Shown: positions 5,979-6,011 of the stretch, piece by piece
How the letters are laid out: every line of letters starts with the position of its first letter
Numbering within the stretch: the first letter of the stretch is position 1
Notes under the pieces: generated by a model
The model's input: the letters and a program-made list of their open reading frames with translations, nothing else
What the model was told of the DNA's origin: nothing
Databases searched by the model: none
Position numbers and translations under genes: made by a program
From: CAWJHE01 sp964614855
GTDB lineage: Bacteria; Chloroflexota; Anaerolineae; Anaerolineales; UBA4823
DNA: 6,011 nucleotides
Direction: 5' to 3'
Assembly (NCBI GenBank): GCA_964614855.1
Contig: CAZTMX010000180.1
Coordinates: 1 to 6,011 of the forward strand

Positions 5979-6011
5979 TTGCAGTTTCAGACACCCGACT
6001 GGGTTAAGCAC
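5979..6011 (+). CDS. Start of a probable GH13 alpha-amylase/neopullulanase-like enzyme (cut by window end)
   Basis: The frame reads MQFQTPDWVKH from a TTG at 5979 to the window edge. TPDW-[VA]-[KR]-x is the typical opening of GH13 cytoplasmic maltodextrin-cleaving enzymes, where it is usually followed by an AVFYQIFPDRF segment. GAGG at 5971-5974 lies 4 bases before the TTG, which is short but usable; no ATG or GTG start is in frame between malG and this point, although the frame is open further upstream (CTG at 5949). Position right after malG fits a gene that hydrolyses the imported oligosaccharide. Only eleven residues are visible, so the identification is by motif and context. Confidence 0.5.
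   Translation, partial: MQFQTPDWVKH

Noticed and set aside
1..6011. CRISPR arrays, tRNA or rRNA genes, insertion sequences, frameshifts
   Set aside because: No regularly spaced repeats, no RNA gene signatures, no transposase or terminal inverted repeats, and all main reading frames are intact.

Overview
The window most likely comes from a bacterium of the Chloroflexota, probably class Anaerolineae. Three things point there. The first gene product ends in the short tail HLPIVAK, a C-terminal signature (x-L-P-[IVL]-V-x-K/R) common on secreted proteins of that group. The binding protein is a lipoprotein with a long Ala/Pro/Glu tether, as expected when the protein must be anchored at a single membrane. 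The Mal permease pair also looks like the Chloroflexota/Thermus/Thermotoga type. This assignment rests on family knowledge and inspection only; no search was run.

Layout, all on the + strand. (1) 3-1193 is the 3' part of a large secreted multidomain protein: a beta-sandwich repeat of DUF11 type, then a nidogen-like beta domain, then the LPIVAK tail. It is possibly the C-terminal end of a subtilisin-like peptidase whose catalytic part lies outside the window. It is closed by a good intrinsic terminator (1229-1268). (2) 1194-1709 is a 516-base gene-free regulatory region. It holds two near-consensus sigma-70 type promoters, each with a TTGACA and a 17-base spacer (1293-1321 and 1509-1537), an inverted repeat just upstream of the second, an isolated Shine-Dalgarno-like sequence and a 13-base direct repeat. 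(3) 1710-3326 is malE, a lipoprotein maltodextrin-binding protein carrying an extra C-terminal domain that resembles the X25 module of pullulanases. (4) A long hairpin with a GCAA tetraloop lies between malE and malF (3342-3379). (5) 3438-5036 (malF) and 5029-5943 (malG) are the two permease subunits and overlap by 8 bases. (6) At the right edge (5979-6011) the first residues of another gene read MQFQTPDWVKH, the typical opening of a GH13 alpha-amylase/neopullulanase-like enzyme.

Together, genes 3-6 form an alpha-glucan (starch or maltodextrin) uptake and breakdown operon. The tethered MalE captures malto-oligosaccharides, MalFG moves them in, and the downstream GH13 enzyme would cleave them. 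No MalK ATPase is present here, so it must be encoded elsewhere. The hairpin after malE probably sets binding protein in excess over permease. The most unusual feature is the fusion of a starch-enzyme accessory domain to the transport binding protein. Otherwise the window is a recognisable operon rather than an undescribed system.
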